Source: Cyanobacteria bacterium UBA8803
GTDB lineage: Bacteria > Cyanobacteriota > Cyanobacteriia > Cyanobacteriales > Coleofasciculaceae
DNA length: 7,216 nucleotides
NCBI GenBank assembly: GCA_003505715.1
Contig: DNXU01000398.1
Coordinates: 1-7,216 of the forward strand
Direction: 5' to 3'
A program made the position numbers and the translations under genes. Each line of letters starts with the position of its first letter. Position 1 is the stretch's first letter. Shown here piece after piece: positions 1 to 7,038 of this stretch. Under the pieces are notes generated by a model. The model worked only from the letters and a program-made list of their open reading frames with translations. It made no database searches and was not told the origin of the DNA.

Positions 1-1
1 C

Positions 2-547
2 GCAGGAATTGCCATGCTGCAACGTCTTGCCGACTATAATCAACAGCGAGTTAAATCGGGCTATAAACCTATCAAAATCGGTATTGGCATCAATACAGGG
101 AAGTTGATGCTAGGGACAGTTGGGGGAAAACACCGGATGGATGGCACAGTAATTAGTGATGATGTAAATTTAGCATCTCGCTTAGAAAGCCTGACTAAAA
201 ACTATGGAGTATCGTTGTTAATTTCTCAGCAAACGTTGGCGCGTTTGGAGAATCCCACAGCGTATAGTATCCGCTTCATTGAGCAAGCCACTGTTAAAGG
301 AAAGTCAAAAGCCATAGCCATCTTTGAAGTGTTTGATGGGGATTCTCCGGAAATTAAAGATAGCAAGTTAACTACCAAATCTCTTTTTGAAGAAGGGCTG
401 TTCCTCTACTACCAACAGGATTTTTGGCAAGCAGAAAAACTGTTTGCAGCTGTGATGAGTAGTAACTCAAGGGATAAAGTCGCACAAATTTATCTGGAAC
501 GGTGCCACCATCAGCTCAGGAAGTTTCGCTCAATCACTTCGATCTAG
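2..547 (+). CDS. Class III adenylate/guanylate cyclase, C-terminal part (5' truncated)
   Basis: The frame is open from base 2, giving Ala-Gly-Ile-Ala before the Met at 14. That Met is internal: the residues before it fit the cyclase fold, so the gene starts outside the window. The product would make cyclic nucleotide (probably cAMP) from NTP. The visible part covers the second half of the catalytic domain: IGIGINTG (about 80-103), the GTVGG turn, and VNLASR with the transition-state Asn (167-169) and Arg (179-181). Seven residues before that Asn, where many class III cyclases have the purine-binding Asp, there is Thr (146-148), as in the class IIIb cyclases described from cyanobacteria. The metal-binding Asp residues and the specificity Lys lie upstream and cannot be checked. 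After the catalytic core comes a short helical, TPR-like tail (about 380-530, FEEGLFLYYQQDFWQAEKLF), common in cyanobacterial cyclases. The gene stops with TAG. The family call is firm; the N-terminal sensor domains are unknown. Confidence 0.93.
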   Translation, partial: AGIAMLQRLADYNQQRVKSGYKPIKIGIGINTGKLMLGTVGGKHRMDGTVISDDVNLASRLESLTKNYGVSLLISQQTLARLENPTAYSIRFIEQATVKGKSKAIAIFEVFDGDSPEIKDSKLTTKSLFEEGLFLYYQQDFWQAEKLFAAVMSSNSRDKVAQIYLERCHHQLRKFRSITSI

Positions 548-633
548 CCCTACTTTCGAGGAAGATTAAGGTGCATCAAGAAAAATAATGTAAACATCGT
601 CATCTACTGCAATCAAGTTTCGGTGCGCTTATG

Positions 634-641
634 GCGATCGC
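634..641. repeat. HIP1 octamer in the cyclase-kinase spacer
   Basis: This is a perfect GCGATCGC, the highly iterated palindrome of many cyanobacterial genomes. It lies in the middle of the only real spacer of the window (548-699) and inside a weak imperfect inverted repeat: CTT at 628-630 and AAG at 643-645 flank the core with unequal loops. The rest of the spacer shows no convincing sigma70-type promoter, terminator hairpin or small gene. The promoter of the downstream kinase gene should lie here or upstream, but I cannot place it. Confidence 0.85.
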
Positions 642-699
642 GAAGAGTAGCAATACAAATTTAGCTTACAACCCCGTTAGAACTTAAAACTACCTAAAC

Positions 700-3600
700 A
701 TGACCGATAAAACAACGATACAAATTCCTGGCTACCAGATTTTAGACCAAATCTATGAAAGTGTCAATTCTCTTGTGTATCGAGGCCAAAGAGAGCAGGA
801 TAATAAGGCAGTAATCCTGAAAGTTCTCAAACAAGACTATCCCACGGCTCAAGAACTTACCCGCTATAAGCAAGAATATGAAATCACCCGCAAGCTAAAC
901 ACAGAAGGTGTCGTTAAGGCTTATGGCATAGCCTCCTATCAGAGGACTATAGCCATCCTCTTAGAGGATTTTGGTGCGTCATCTTTAAAGCAATTGCTCA
1001 ATAAGCGCAGGGAGACACTTTCTCTTGCAGAATTCCTTAGTATCGCTATCAAAACGGCTGAGAGTTTGGGTCATATCCACAGCCGCAATGTCATCCACAA
1101 AGATATCAACCCTACCAACATCATCTTTAACCCAGAAACTGGGCAACTGAAAATTATTGATTTTGGCATTGCTACAGTATTTACTCGCGAAAACCCTACC
1201 CTGAAAAATCCCCATGTTTTAGAAGGCACTTTAGCCTATATGTCCCCAGAACAAACGGGGCGGATGAACCGTTCTTTGGATTACCGTACCGACTTTTACT
1301 CCCTAGGTGTCACGTACTATGAACTGCTGACGGGACAACTACCTTTTGCAACCACTGATGCACTAGAGTTGGTGCATTGTCATATCGCCAAACAGCCAGT
1401 ACCACCCCATCAGGTTCATGCAGAGATTCCCCAAATTATTTCAGAAGTTGTGATCAAGTTGATGGCGAAAACAGCGGAGGAGCGCTACCAGAGCGCCTGG
1501 GGACTCAAAGCTGATTTAGAAAAATGTCTAAGCCAGTTACAAGAAAAGGGCAATATAGCAGGCTTTCCTCTCGCTACCAAAGATATTTCTGATAAGTTTC
1601 AAATCCCGCAAAAACTCTATGGTAGAGAAGCCAAAGTTGAAGCTTTACTAACAGCATTCGAGCGGGTAGCAGAAAATCCTAGCTCCCGAAATGAAATGAT
1701 GTTAGTAACGGGTTATTCTGGCATCGGCAAGTCATCGCTGGTTGCCGAAATACATAAGCCGAATACTCGGCTGCGCGGCTATTTCATAGAAGGAAAATTC
1801 AATCAATTTCAACAGAATATTCCTTATTCAGCTCTTGTGACTGCCTTGAAGGGATTAGTAAGACTAATTTTATCAGAAAGCGAAGCTAAACTTGAGCAAT
1901 GGCGACAAAAACTTTTAGCGGCCTTGGGTGCTAACGGTCAAGTTATTATTGACGTGATTCCCGAAGTAGAACTAATTGTTGGCAAACAGCCCGCTGTGCC
2001 AGAGTTAGGAGCAACTGAGTCCCAAAATCGCTTTAATCTAGTCTTTGGGCAGTTCATTCGAGCATTTTGTACCAAAGAGCATCCCCTGGTCATATTTCTG
2101 GACGATTTGCAGTGGGCCGACTCTGCCACTCTTAAGTTAATAGAACTGATGATGAGGGATAACGATAGCAACTATTTATTTTTAATTGGAGCTTATAGAG
2201 ATAACGAAGTCAACCCAGCACACCCCTTAATGATGACGCTTGAGGGATTGCAGAAACAAGGAATAACAGTCAATTTTATTACCTTAAGCCCTTTAGAAAT
2301 AGAGCATATTGCTCAACTAATTGCTGACACATTACATGCTAATGCTGAGGTAGTAAAACCTTTGGCAGAACTAGTAATGCACAAAACTGGTGGCAATCCT
2401 TTCTTTGTTAATCAATTTCTAAAAACCCTGCACGGGCAGAACTTAATAACATTCAATTTTGAGCATCACTGCTGGCAGTGGGATATTGAGCAAATTCAAG
2501 CACAGGACATCACAGACAATGTAGTGGAGTTAATGATTGGCAAGTTGAAGAAACTGCCAGCAACCACACAACAGGTTTTACAGTTGGCGGCTTGTGTGGG
2601 TGCTTATTTCGACTTAGACACTATATCTATTATCTGCGAAAAATCCAAAGAATCAGTTTTCTCAGATGTAGTAACTGCAATTCATTCAGAGTTAATTATG
2701 CCAACATCGGAGCTAGATAATCAACTGTTAATTCAAAACTACAGATTTCTACACGATCGGGTCCAACAAGCGGCTTATGCCTTAATTAACGAAGATCAAA
2801 AACAAGCAAATCACCTACGAATTGGTCAATTGTTATTGCAGAATACTAAGCCTGAGGCTTTATCAGAAGAGATATTTGAGATTGTCGATCATCTCAATTT
2901 TGGCCTAGGAACAGGCACAAATGTATTGCCGCTACTAGCAGATCGAGAAGGGCTAAATGAAATAGCCAAACTAAATTTAATGGCGGGGCAGAAAGCTAAA
3001 GCAGCAACAGCTTACCGAGCAGCTCTCAAATATTTTGATACAGGGCGGAAACTTTTGAGTACAGACAGTTGGCAAAACTCCTATGAATTAACTTTATCTT
3101 TGTACGAAGAATCAGCAGAGGCAGCGTACCTGTGTGGTAATTTCGAGCAGATGGAGCAATTAGCTGCTGTCGTGTTAAAAAATGCCAAAACCGTACTGGA
3201 GAAAGTCAAAGTTTATGATGTCAAAATTCAATCAGCTGGAGCCCATGGCAACTTTAAAGAAGCGATTAAAATTGGACTGGTGGTGCTGAAGCTGTTAGGG
3301 ATAATATTACCAGAACAGCCCAGCCAAGGCGATATTCAACAAGGATTTCAGGAAACCGCTTCCCTCTATGTCGAACCAGAAATCGAACAGTTAATTAACC
3401 TGCCAGACATGACCAAACCCGAACCGCAGGCAGCCATCTATATCTTATCGAGTATCAGTGCTGCTGCCTTTATAGCTGCCCCTGAACTCATGTTACTGAT
3501 TGTCTCATCAATGGTTAATTTATCTATTAAATACGGTCATGCCACCTGGTCGGCATTTAGTTATGCGGCTTACGGATTAATTCTGTGTGGAGTTGTTCAA

Positions 3601-6600
3601 GATATTGAGTTGGGTTATAAATTCGGCAAATTGGCTTTAACTTTAATGCAACGGTTAAATGCCCAGAGAGGCAATACTAGAGCCTTGGAGGTATTGGGAG
3701 CTCACGTAATCCACTGGAAAGAACATTTCAGGGAAACACTACCAATTGTGAGTGAGGGCTATCGCAGCGGAGTGGCAACTGGAGAATTTGAATTTGCAGG
3801 TTATTGCGCCTTTTTTATCTGCGATCACTCCTATTTTATCGGTCACGAGCTTGCAGATCTAGAAAAGAAGATGATGACCTACGGTAACGCCATTAGTCAA
3901 ATTAGGCGGGAAAACCCTTTTTACTGGGTGGCTATGTTTCGGCAGGCTGTCCTTAACTTGCTAGGTCGGTCAAAAAAAACCAGCTGTTTAATTGGTGATG
4001 CCTACAATGAGGAGCAATGGCTACCTCTTGCTATTAAAGCCAATGATAGATTAGGACTTCACTTACTTTATCTAAATAAGCTGATCTTAAGTTATCTTTT
4101 TGGTGAGGAGCATCAAGCCGTACAAAATGCTGTTCAAGCAGAACACTATTTAGATGGCGTGACAGCAATGGTAGTTGTACCTATGTTCCATTTCTATGAT
4201 TCTCTGGCTCATTTAGCTCTGTTGGCTGATGCCGCCAATTCTGAGAAAAAGGCTTGGCTTAATCGCATTAACAGTAATCAAGAGAAAATGCAGAAATGGG
4301 CATATCATGCCCCAAGTAATTTCCGGCATAAATTTGAGCTAGTAGAGGCAGAGAAAGCACGAGTTTTGGGGCAAGTCGTTGCAGCAATGGATTTTTATGA
4401 GCGAGCCATATCTGGAGCCAGAGACAACGAATTTATCCAAGAAGAGGCATTAGCTTATGAATTGGCAGCCAAGTTTTATCTAGCGCGGGGGATGGAGAAG
4501 TTTGCTCAAACTTATATGAAAGAGGCTCATTACGCCTACACTCGTTGGGGAGCGCAGGCAAAGGTGGAGGATTTAGAAGCAAAATACCCGCAGTTACTGC
4601 CTAAATCATCGGCTAACCACACAGTAAATAACACTATCTCAATTCACAGTCAGTCAGCATCATTGTTGGATTTAGCTAGTGTAATGAAATCGGCGCAAGT
4701 AATATCTAGTGAAATTATGTTAGATAAGTTACTTGCTTCCTTAATGAAGATTCTCATGGAGAATGCTGGAGCGCAAACAGGTTTTCTAATTTTGGACAGA
4801 GCCGGAGAATGGGTAATTGAAGCCTCTAGAAAGGTCGATGCTGATAACGTGACAGTGTTGCAATCAATTCCTATTGCCGAACAGCTACCGATATCAATCA
4901 TTAATTATGTCACCCATACCAGAGAAACGGTCGTTAAGCTCGATGCCGCGCAACAGGGTAAATTTACCCTTGACCCCTATATCAAAGCAAATCAGACCAA
5001 ATCTATCTTGTGTGCGCCATTAATAAACCAAGGTCAACTCAGTGGCATTGTCTATCTGGAGAATAATCTCACCACCGGAGCTTTTACCCCAGAGCGGTTG
5101 GAAGTCATACAATTATTATCAGGGCAAGCTGCGATCGCAATTACCAATGCCAAACTCTACGCCGAAGTTAAAGAAAGCGAACGACGGTTGAATCAATACC
5201 TAGAAGCAATGCCTATGGGTGTATCTGTACACACTCCCACCGGACAACTCCACTATGCTAACCAAATGGCACAACAGTTACTCGGCATCAACATTGCTCC
5301 AGAAGCCAAAACCGAGCAATTAGCAGAGGCATACCAAGTTTATCGTGCCGGAACCAAAGAGTTGTACCCAATTGACCAACTACCTATTGTCCGCTCTTTC
5401 TCCGGCGAAACAGCTAAGGTTGAGGATATGGAACTTCACCAACCGGATAAAATTCTGCCCCTAGAAGTTTCGACCACTCCCATATTTGATGAAATGGGTA
5501 ACATTGTCTATGCGATCGCTGCCTTTCAAGACATTAGCGATCGCAAACAAGCAGAAAAGTTGATCGCCGAATACAATCGCACCTTAGAAATTCAAGTTGC
5601 CGAACGCACCCAAGAACTGGCTCAAGCCCTCGAAGATCTCAAAGCTACCCAAGACGAACTGATTCAATCAGCCAAAATGGCCGCTTTGGGACAGCTAATT
5701 GCAGGTATTGCTCATGAATTGAATACCCCTCTAGGAGCCATTCGCTCCTCAGCAGGAAATATTGCCAAATTCTTAGATCAAGCCCTAGAGAACTTACCCA
5801 CACTGTTTCAATCACTCTCCCTTGATGAGGGGCAAATTTTCTTGACTTTACTGCAAAATTCTCTCCAACAAGAAGTAATGCTTTCCACTAAAGAAGAGCG
5901 CCAATTTAAGAGAGCTTTAAGGCGACAGTTAGAAGACTTAGAGATCGATAATGCTGATTTCATTGCTGAAAGACTGGTAATCATGGGAATTTATGACCAA
6001 ATTGACCCCTTTGTGCCCTTATTCAAAAGATCTGATAGTACTAAAATCTTAGAAATTGCCTATAAACTTTCAGAATTAAAACGAGGAACGGCCACTATTC
6101 ATACTTCTACAGATCGAGCATCAAAAGTAGTATTTGCCTTGAAAAGTTATACCCATTATGATCAATCGGGGGAAAGGATTATATCTAACTTAACACAGGG
6201 AATCGAAACTGTCTTAACCCTCTATAGTAATCAACTCAAACAGGGGGTTGAAGTCATCAGGAACTATGCTGAAATTCCATTAATACCCTGTTATCCGGAT
6301 GAACTCAATCAGGTTTGGACAAACCTCATCCATAATGCCTTGCAAGCAATGAACAATCGAGGCACTTTGACGATTGATGTAAGTCAAATTGAGCGGCAGG
6401 TTAAGATTAGTATTACTGATAGTGGCTCTGGGATAACTGAAGAAATTATGTCTAAAATATTTGAGCCATTTTTTACTACTAAACCAGCTGGAGAAGGCAG
6501 TGGCTTAGGGCTTGATATCGTCAAAAAAATCATAAAAAAGCATTCCGGCGACATCACTGTACAAAGCCAACCAGGCCAGACTACATTCAATGTATTGCTG

Positions 6601-6615
6601 CCAATTAATGACTAA
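700..6615 (+). CDS. Trifunctional Ser/Thr kinase-like / AAA ATPase / GAF-PAS sensor histidine kinase (HstK-like family)
   Basis: A 1971-residue soluble signalling kinase. Domains in order: (1) Ser/Thr kinase fold, about 12-275, with Lys41, probable helix-C Glu59, HKDINPTN with Asp135 and Asn140, DFG 154-156, SPE 182-184, Asp198 and Arg262. The glycine loop is replaced by IYESVNS (18-24) and the catalytic-loop Lys by Asn137. (2) AAA/STAND-like ATPase: YGRE 307-310, Walker A 338-345 (GYSGIGKS), Walker B LVIFLDD 463-469, GGNPFF 564-569. (3) Helical, partly TPR-like region, about 600-1300. (4) GAF, about 1340-1485. (5) PAS/PAC, about 1495-1612. (6) Coiled coil, about 1614-1657. (7) DHp with phospho-acceptor His1672 in HELNTPLG, and a long insertion. 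(8) HATPase: N box 1875-1879, DSGSG 1907-1911, FEPFF 1921-1925, GSGLGL 1933-1938. The ATG at 700 is preceded by an in-frame TAA (685-687), so no longer N-terminus fits; no Shine-Dalgarno is visible. There is no receiver or signal peptide. It probably passes phosphate to the downstream receivers. Ser/Thr kinase activity is less certain than His kinase activity. Confidence 0.96.
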   Translation: MTDKTTIQIPGYQILDQIYESVNSLVYRGQREQDNKAVILKVLKQDYPTAQELTRYKQEYEITRKLNTEGVVKAYGIASYQRTIAILLEDFGASSLKQLLNKRRETLSLAEFLSIAIKTAESLGHIHSRNVIHKDINPTNIIFNPETGQLKIIDFGIATVFTRENPTLKNPHVLEGTLAYMSPEQTGRMNRSLDYRTDFYSLGVTYYELLTGQLPFATTDALELVHCHIAKQPVPPHQVHAEIPQIISEVVIKLMAKTAEERYQSAWGLKADLEKCLSQLQEKGNIAGFPLATKDISDKFQIPQKLYGREAKVEALLTAFERVAENPSSRNEMMLVTGYSGIGKSSLVAEIHKPNTRLRGYFIEGKFNQFQQNIPYSALVTALKGLVRLILSESEAKLEQWRQKLLAALGANGQVIIDVIPEVELIVGKQPAVPELGATESQNRFNLVFGQFIRAFCTKEHPLVIFLDDLQWADSATLKLIELMMRDNDSNYLFLIGAYRDNEVNPAHPLMMTLEGLQKQGITVNFITLSPLEIEHIAQLIADTLHANAEVVKPLAELVMHKTGGNPFFVNQFLKTLHGQNLITFNFEHHCWQWDIEQIQAQDITDNVVELMIGKLKKLPATTQQVLQLAACVGAYFDLDTISIICEKSKESVFSDVVTAIHSELIMPTSELDNQLLIQNYRFLHDRVQQAAYALINEDQKQANHLRIGQLLLQNTKPEALSEEIFEIVDHLNFGLGTGTNVLPLLADREGLNEIAKLNLMAGQKAKAATAYRAALKYFDTGRKLLSTDSWQNSYELTLSLYEESAEAAYLCGNFEQMEQLAAVVLKNAKTVLEKVKVYDVKIQSAGAHGNFKEAIKIGLVVLKLLGIILPEQPSQGDIQQGFQETASLYVEPEIEQLINLPDMTKPEPQAAIYILSSISAAAFIAAPELMLLIVSSMVNLSIKYGHATWSAFSYAAYGLILCGVVQDIELGYKFGKLALTLMQRLNAQRGNTRALEVLGAHVIHWKEHFRETLPIVSEGYRSGVATGEFEFAGYCAFFICDHSYFIGHELADLEKKMMTYGNAISQIRRENPFYWVAMFRQAVLNLLGRSKKTSCLIGDAYNEEQWLPLAIKANDRLGLHLLYLNKLILSYLFGEEHQAVQNAVQAEHYLDGVTAMVVVPMFHFYDSLAHLALLADAANSEKKAWLNRINSNQEKMQKWAYHAPSNFRHKFELVEAEKARVLGQVVAAMDFYERAISGARDNEFIQEEALAYELAAKFYLARGMEKFAQTYMKEAHYAYTRWGAQAKVEDLEAKYPQLLPKSSANHTVNNTISIHSQSASLLDLASVMKSAQVISSEIMLDKLLASLMKILMENAGAQTGFLILDRAGEWVIEASRKVDADNVTVLQSIPIAEQLPISIINYVTHTRETVVKLDAAQQGKFTLDPYIKANQTKSILCAPLINQGQLSGIVYLENNLTTGAFTPERLEVIQLLSGQAAIAITNAKLYAEVKESERRLNQYLEAMPMGVSVHTPTGQLHYANQMAQQLLGINIAPEAKTEQLAEAYQVYRAGTKELYPIDQLPIVRSFSGETAKVEDMELHQPDKILPLEVSTTPIFDEMGNIVYAIAAFQDISDRKQAEKLIAEYNRTLEIQVAERTQELAQALEDLKATQDELIQSAKMAALGQLIAGIAHELNTPLGAIRSSAGNIAKFLDQALENLPTLFQSLSLDEGQIFLTLLQNSLQQEVMLSTKEERQFKRALRRQLEDLEIDNADFIAERLVIMGIYDQIDPFVPLFKRSDSTKILEIAYKLSELKRGTATIHTSTDRASKVVFALKSYTHYDQSGERIISNLTQGIETVLTLYSNQLKQGVEVIRNYAEIPLIPCYPDELNQVWTNLIHNALQAMNNRGTLTIDVSQIERQVKISITDSGSGITEEIMSKIFEPFFTTKPAGEGSGLGLDIVKKIIKKHSGDITVQSQPGQTTFNVLLPIND
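5131..5138. repeat. HIP1 octamer in the GAF-coding part
   Basis: Perfect GCGATCGC within the last helix of the GAF domain, read as Ala-Ile-Ala (residues 1478-1480). Confidence 0.85.
5512..5519. repeat. HIP1 octamer in the PAS-coding part
   Basis: Perfect GCGATCGC near the end of the PAS domain. It is one of a pair whose start positions are 25 bases apart. Confidence 0.85.
5537..5544. repeat. HIP1 octamer at the PAS/PAC end
   Basis: Perfect GCGATCGC, read as Ser-Asp-Arg in the FQDISDRK motif that closes PAS/PAC domains (residues 1613-1615). It is the second member of the pair that begins at 5512. Confidence 0.85.
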
Positions 6616-6644
6616 AGACTAATAACTAAGGACTAAGGACTAAT
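6610..6644 (+). repeat. Five-unit heptanucleotide tandem repeat at the kinase-receiver junction
   Basis: Five consecutive 7-bp units: GACTAAA, GACTAAT, AACTAAG, GACTAAG, GACTAAT, consensus GACTAAG. The array covers the kinase stop codon (6613-6615), the whole 27-base gap, and the first two bases of the receiver start codon. Short tandem heptanucleotide repeats (STRR) are known from heterocystous cyanobacteria; this unit looks like that class, though I cannot match it to a named STRR family. Each unit holds TAA and seven is not a multiple of three, so the array puts stops in all three frames (6613, 6620, 6627, 6634, 6641). Confidence 0.9.
6628..6639 (+). promoter_or_regulatory. Repeat-borne Shine-Dalgarno-like motifs before the first receiver
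   Basis: Two AAGGA motifs, at 6628-6632 and 6635-6639, arise from the junctions of the heptad units. They lie 10 and 3 bases before the ATG at 6643. The first is at a usable distance for ribosome binding; the second is too close for optimal use. Neither the kinase nor the second receiver gene has a comparable motif. That the tract sets translation of the receiver is inference. Confidence 0.5.
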
Positions 6645-7038
6645 GACAAAAGCCGTTATTTTGTGTGTTGACGACGAAAAAGCCGTATTACAGAGTCTCA
6701 GAACGCAACTCATGGAAGCATTTGGCAATGCCTACATCTATGAATTGGCTGAAGATGCTAATGAGGGTTTAGAGATAATTAATGAACTTAGTGAGGATGG
6801 CATGAAAATTATTCTAATTGTTTCAGATTGGTTAATGCCCGGTATGAAGGGGGATGAGTTTCTCATCAGAGTGCATCAGCAATTTCCCAACGTAGTTAAA
6901 ATTATGTTAACTGGCCAAGCCGATGAATCAGCCATTCAACGGGCAAAAGAACAGGCGAACCTCCATTGCTGCTTATCTAAACCTTGGACTGAAGAAGAAT
7001 TAATCCAAACCCTTAAATCGGGTTTAGCCCAATTATGA
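6643..7038 (+). CDS. Stand-alone CheY-like response regulator receiver
   Basis: A 131-residue single receiver domain with no DNA-binding or enzymatic output. The phosphorylation site is complete: acidic pair Asp10-Asp11 (CVDDE), phospho-acceptor Asp62 (VSDWLMPG), Thr90 (LTGQAD) and Lys113 in SKPW. The LTGQAD and KPW motifs resemble receivers often tied to large sensor kinases or HD-GYP proteins. Three residues before Lys113, where the switch aromatic (CheY Tyr106) normally sits, there is Cys110, next to Cys109. It starts 27 bases after the large histidine kinase and overlaps the next receiver gene by four bases, so an operon is likely. As a lone receiver it probably acts by protein contact or as a phosphate shuttle or sink. 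The receiver call is very sure; the partner is inferred from position. Confidence 0.95.
   Translation: MTKAVILCVDDEKAVLQSLRTQLMEAFGNAYIYELAEDANEGLEIINELSEDGMKIILIVSDWLMPGMKGDEFLIRVHQQFPNVVKIMLTGQADESAIQRAKEQANLHCCLSKPWTEEELIQTLKSGLAQL
7007..7025 (+). repeat. Short perfect inverted repeat ahead of the second receiver start
   Basis: AAACCC (7007-7012) and GGGTTT (7020-7025) are perfect reverse complements around a 7-base loop. They lie inside the last codons of the first receiver and end 9 bases before the ATG at 7035. In mRNA this could form a small hairpin where a ribosome-binding site would lie. There is no T-run, so it is not a terminator. A chance occurrence is possible. Confidence 0.4.

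Noticed and set aside
14..16. ATG at 14 as the start of the cyclase gene
   Set aside because: The frame is open to the left edge with cyclase-like residues before it, and the first half of the catalytic domain would be missing.
548..699. Promoter, terminator or small RNA in the cyclase-kinase spacer
   Set aside because: No convincing -35/-10 pair, no GC-rich hairpin with a T-run and no RNA-like structure was found. Short ATGs there meet stops at once, as at 589.
985..1215. Reverse-strand open frame of 76 codons inside the kinase-like domain
   Set aside because: It is fully inside a well-supported gene and has no recognisable protein features. The same holds for the reverse frames at 1938-2171, 4650-4901 and 6384-6590.
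3430..3597. Long hydrophobic stretch in the kinase (residues about 911-966) as a possible membrane anchor
   Set aside because: It is broken by Pro, Glu, Lys and His and lies in the middle of a helical repeat-like region. It looks like buried helices of the COG3899-type region; no other membrane segment or signal peptide is present.
4717..5160. GAF domain as a bilin-binding phytochrome or cyanobacteriochrome domain
   Set aside because: The only candidate Cys (1438, in ILCAPL) is not in a known chromophore-binding motif, and no DxCF-like motif is seen. It reads as a general ligand-type GAF.
6608..6622. ATG at 6608 as the true receiver start
   Set aside because: It reads Met-Thr-Lys-Asp and then TAA at 6620, so it cannot give the receiver. 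It is kept only as a possible relic of an older junction.
7007..7025. Inverted repeat as a rho-independent terminator
   Set aside because: The stem is short with only three G-C pairs, no T-run follows, and it lies inside a coding region just before an overlapping gene.
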